In this document: positions 14,416 through 17,234 of the stretch, piece by piece
Layout of the letters: each line of letters starts with the position of its first letter
Numbering within the stretch: position 1 is the first letter of the stretch
Assembly: GCA_903858915.1 (NCBI GenBank)
Contig: CAIOKL010000209.1
Span: forward strand, 1-17,234
From: an uncultured Alphaproteobacteria bacterium
GTDB taxonomy: Bacteria > Pseudomonadota > Alphaproteobacteria > Rickettsiales > UBA1997
Length of the DNA stretch: 17,234 nt
Direction of reading: 5' to 3'
The notes under the pieces: generated by a model
Seen by the model: the letters and a program-made list of their open reading frames with translations, nothing else
What the model was told of the DNA's origin: nothing
The model's database searches: none
Position numbers and translations under genes: made by a program

Positions 14416-16251
14416 ATGCAAGCTCCACAAGCCCCAGTTTCGAATTCAGGCGATGACCCATCGCAAAGCCCACCAACTAACACCGTTTTATCTTATTGTG
14501 CTAAAAAATCTGTTGCAGTTGCTTCCGGACTTGGTGCTTATTTTTCTGGACTTGGTGTTTTTTTGGTGCATCGAACCGCCAGGGCTGCCGCTCAAACTTT
14601 GGGCGCTAAAGGAGAGGCCATTGATGGTTCTTCGGCTTGGCTTCAAGGCGAAAGAAATAAGTTTTCTAAATTAAATGAAAAAATCGATGCTTACTCCACA
14701 GAAGCTGGAGTAAAAAAAATTGACAGTGAATATATCGAGCAATATTTAAAACGGCACAGTAGGGATTTGGATGATACCGAAAAACTTCGCGATGCTGAAT
14801 TGCAAATATTGTTGAAGCAAAAATTAATAGAAGATTTGCTTAGAGAAGTTCAGGAGCATGATAATAAAACGCGATTGGAAGCCAGTAAAGAAATTGCATC
14901 AGCTGATAGGGAGGCTCTTGGAAAAATTAATGAAGTGGAAGGTAAAAATCAAGCCGCCATGAAATATCGACTTCTATCTTCGTTGATTTTTTTTGGTATA
15001 TTTGATGTTTTGGATATAGTTGGATTCGCACTCGATCATTTTGGCGGAGACTTTGCTAAATCGGTTGGAGAAGTTGTTGCGGATGATAAGGTTATGAGTT
15101 TTTTTGCCGAATCAAATAAAGCCCTAAAAATTGATAAAGTTGTCGAAGGTCTTTCAAGATTTCCAATTTTATATGAAACAAATCAATCATTTGTTCATTT
15201 AATGTCATCAGAATATCTTAGTCCCGTATCGGTGGTTGCAAATGAGGCGGTAACAAGTGATGTCACGAAGTTTTTGTTCAATGCATTGATTGCCGGCGCA
15301 AGAATTAATGCAGAAGTTGATATTCACAGAGATTTTGCTAACACAAAAAATGATCTCGAAGATTTGACTGAAAAGTTCTCAATAAAAACTAAAGAGAATC
15401 TTGATAATTCCATAACCAAAATTGCCAATCATATTATTGAAAGGGAAACAGAGAACGAATTAGGTTCAATTTATTTTAAGGATTTTCTGACAAAAATGAA
15501 ATCAGGAGAGCAAATTAGTCCCCAGCTTAAGCAAGATTTAGAAGGCATAAATTTAACAGAAAAAAATAATGAAGTTGGAAACGCATTTGGCTTTTTAAGA
15601 GTGTATGATGATCAAGAAAGAAGCAGATTCAATACAATTATTTCTCTTCCAGAGAATGCGGGCAAACTTAAAAAGCTAATGGAAATCGCAAGGAATCACC
15701 ATGATGAATTTAATTATTCTGCGGATGATAGAAAAAAAATAATATCAGATAATTTAGATAAAGTTGACTTAGGAGTGCTTCACAAAACATTGAGCGAGAT
15801 GAAAGAAGTGAAAGATGTAAAACAAATAGCCGATAAGATAACTTTTGCACCTGATAGATCGGATGAATCGCAAAAAGATGCGCATGACCAACAAGAAAAA
15901 GATAAAATAGCAAACGAAATTATGGCGCTGGACAGGGAAAGAGGTGACAAAATAATAGTTAAAATTGCTCAAGTGGCACAATTAAATGAAAAAATTTTAG
16001 CAATAAAGTCTTCGTCTGCTAGAAAAGAAATTAAAACGGATAATCCGCAAGGCAATGCGCAGGCTGATATTGTAGGAGGCGTTCCTGCGGGTCCAGCTCC
16101 AGCTCCAGCTCCAGCTCCAGCTCCAGCTCCAGCTCCAGCTCCAGCTCCAGCTCCGGTTCCAGCTCCAGCTCCAGCTCCATCTCCAGCTCCAGCTCCAGCT
16201 CCAGCTTCTCCTGTGGGTTCCTTGTCCCATGCTGGACGCGGTAATTTATAA
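14416..16251 (+). CDS. orphan membrane protein with coiled coil and Pro-Ala tail
   Basis: I do not recognise a family for this 611-residue protein. It begins with about 25 polar residues rich in Pro, Gln and Ser. A hydrophobic Gly-rich stretch follows (32-51, GLGAYFSGLGVFLV), then a long charged helical region with coiled-coil character (about 80-180). A second hydrophobic stretch lies at 185-207 (LLSSLIFFGIFDVLDIVGFAL). The rest is mostly charged helix up to about 550. The end is a Pro-Ala dipeptide array (560-598) followed by SPVGSLSHAGRGNL. There is no N-terminal signal peptide. A secreted or membrane-inserted host-interaction protein is possible, but nothing proves it. It diverges from pal, and its stop codon is 8 bases before the rnd start, so the two may be co-transcribed. 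Confidence 0.75.
   Translation: MQAPQAPVSNSGDDPSQSPPTNTVLSYCAKKSVAVASGLGAYFSGLGVFLVHRTARAAAQTLGAKGEAIDGSSAWLQGERNKFSKLNEKIDAYSTEAGVKKIDSEYIEQYLKRHSRDLDDTEKLRDAELQILLKQKLIEDLLREVQEHDNKTRLEASKEIASADREALGKINEVEGKNQAAMKYRLLSSLIFFGIFDVLDIVGFALDHFGGDFAKSVGEVVADDKVMSFFAESNKALKIDKVVEGLSRFPILYETNQSFVHLMSSEYLSPVSVVANEAVTSDVTKFLFNALIAGARINAEVDIHRDFANTKNDLEDLTEKFSIKTKENLDNSITKIANHIIERETENELGSIYFKDFLTKMKSGEQISPQLKQDLEGINLTEKNNEVGNAFGFLRVYDDQERSRFNTIISLPENAGKLKKLMEIARNHHDEFNYSADDRKKIISDNLDKVDLGVLHKTLSEMKEVKDVKQIADKITFAPDRSDESQKDAHDQQEKDKIANEIMALDRERGDKIIVKIAQVAQLNEKILAIKSSSARKEIKTDNPQGNAQADIVGGVPAGPAPAPAPAPAPAPAPAPAPAPVPAPAPAPSPAPAPAPASPVGSLSHAGRGNL
16093..16206 (+). repeat. in-frame hexanucleotide microsatellite (CCAGCT)19
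   Basis: Nineteen 6-bp units follow without a break, each encoding Pro-Ala. Two units are variants: CCGGTT at 16153 (Pro-Val) and CCATCT at 16177 (Pro-Ser). The first ten units are identical, so this tract is prone to slippage. Because the unit is six bases, gain or loss changes tail length but not frame. It is a GC-rich island within AT-rich DNA. Confidence 0.95.
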
Positions 16252-16259
16252 AATAATTT

Positions 16260-17234
16260 ATGTTTCAGAAAAAAAATATTCACAATCTAGTTTTTGATTT
16301 CGCGTTAATTGCTAATCAGCAAGATTTGAATAATTTTTTAAATTTAGTCGACGATGATTCTATACTGGCTTTGGATACCGAATTTACAAGGCGCACCACT
16401 TATTATCCAATTTTATCAACCATTCAAATTGCTTTAAAAAATTTAGATGGTTCAAAAATTATTGTGATTATCGATGCCTTGCAAAACCTTGATTTAACTG
16501 GCATTATCGGCAAAATTAATAATCCAAAAATCGTTAAAATTTTACATTCGCCCTTGCAAGATTTGCAAATTTTTTATCAAATTTCTAAAAATTATCCAAA
16601 AAATATTTGCGATACGCAAATGATGGCAAATTTTTGTGAAAAAGATTTTAATGTTGGATATTCGAGTTTGGTTAAAGAGATTTTTAATGTTGAAATTTGT
16701 AAAGATATGCAAATTAGTAATTGGCAAAATCGACCGCTAAATATCAATCAAATTGATTATGCTTTGGTCGATGTAATTTTTTTACATGAAATTTATGAAA
16801 AATTTTCAGAAATTCTAAAAAAACGCCAACAAGTTGAATGGTTTCAAGAAGAAATGATTGATTTTATAAACAAAGCTTTGGACGAAAATAATAAAAATTT
16901 AATGCGACATTTCTCAACGCGCGGTAAGTCAAAAAAACAAATTTCTCAACTTTATAATTTAGTTTTATTGCGAGAAAAATTTGCGCAAATACAAAATGTT
17001 CCGCGCGAACATTTGTTGAAAAATGAAGAAGTTGAAAAGATTGTTGAAAATTTTCAAAATTTTGATTTTCGTAAAGTAAATTTAAAAAATATTTTTGTTG
17101 AGGAAATTAAAAAAGCACTGACAATTAATGAAAATTTTCTTGAAAATAATGAAGATTTTTTTATGAATGAAAATCACAAAGAAATTATCAATCAAATTAA
17201 ATCTTTAACGGCAAAAATTGCGCAAAAATATAAA
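16260..17234 (+). CDS. rnd: ribonuclease D, 3' end outside window
   Basis: RNase D is a 3'-5' exoribonuclease that trims tRNA and other stable RNA precursors. The 325 residues visible keep the DEDDy exonuclease motifs. ALDTEFTRRTTYYP is Exo I (catalytic Asp and Glu). ILHSPLQDLQIF is Exo II. YALVDVIFLHEIY is Exo III, with the Tyr and Asp in the Y-x3-D spacing. The following helical part (KKRQQVEWFQEEM onward, with REKFAQIQNVPREHLL) matches the start of the HRDC region. No stop codon appears before the window edge, so the C-terminus is missing; the family is usually around 370-390 residues. The ATG at 16260 lies 8 bases after the orphan gene's stop codon and has no obvious Shine-Dalgarno sequence. 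Confidence 0.93.
   Translation, partial: MFQKKNIHNLVFDFALIANQQDLNNFLNLVDDDSILALDTEFTRRTTYYPILSTIQIALKNLDGSKIIVIIDALQNLDLTGIIGKINNPKIVKILHSPLQDLQIFYQISKNYPKNICDTQMMANFCEKDFNVGYSSLVKEIFNVEICKDMQISNWQNRPLNINQIDYALVDVIFLHEIYEKFSEILKKRQQVEWFQEEMIDFINKALDENNKNLMRHFSTRGKSKKQISQLYNLVLLREKFAQIQNVPREHLLKNEEVEKIVENFQNFDFRKVNLKNIFVEEIKKALTINENFLENNEDFFMNENHKEIINQIKSLTAKIAQKYK

Noticed and set aside
16093..16206. A short-spaced repeat array that might be taken for a CRISPR
   Set aside because: It is a pure 6-bp microsatellite in frame with a coding sequence and has no spacers.
15969..16283. Minus-strand frames rich in Gly-Ala or Trp-Ser across the hexamer repeat
   Set aside because: They are antisense translations of the Pro-Ala array and have no independent support.

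Overview
The window comes from an AT-rich alphaproteobacterium, most likely a host-associated member of the Rickettsiales or a similar intracellular lineage. Four things point that way. The ssrA gene is circularly permuted, with the CCA-bearing piece encoded before the piece carrying the tag. The SspB adaptor is of the alphaproteobacterial type. Start codons mostly lack a clear Shine-Dalgarno sequence in very AT-rich DNA. There are also two large orphan proteins of the kind seen in host-associated species. A Gram-negative envelope is shown by MurE with a diaminopimelate-type DNPR motif and by a Pal lipoprotein. PyrF and a CarB fragment point to pyrimidine synthesis.

Layout. 1-735 is non-coding and holds GC-rich hairpins, a 38-bp repeat and a 186-bp foldback element. 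736-2172 (minus) is a KAP-family P-loop NTPase. 2173-2589 is non-coding and holds a second identical copy of the 38-bp repeat, bracketed by a pair of 29-bp direct repeats. 2590-3966 (plus) is an orphan protein with a possible Cys/His protease pair, followed by a bidirectional terminator. 4119-4490 (minus) is a TRL-like lipoprotein. 4573-4947 (plus) is a CHMI-type tautomerase that meets, tail to tail, a gene encoding only the C-terminal half of CarB (4949-6577, minus).

The central region is 6845-13725. The permuted ssrA is followed directly by sspB, plsY, pyrF, murE and a 1087-residue fused iron-sulfur flavoprotein. The last five genes overlap or almost touch and look like one operon. The tmRNA tag and its probable adaptor are therefore neighbours. 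The tag has an unusual tandem duplication of ANDNF, the stretch that the alphaproteobacterial adaptor is known to read.

13775-14305 (minus) is Pal. 14416-16251 (plus) is a 611-residue orphan membrane protein ending in a Pro-Ala hexanucleotide repeat. Ribonuclease D (16260 onward) starts 8 bases after it and runs off the right edge.

The observations I rate highest are the doubled ANDNF tag beside sspB, the half-length carB, the two orphan proteins with similar C-terminal tails, and the repeats flanking the KAP NTPase. I see no transposase, CRISPR array, tRNA or rRNA gene.
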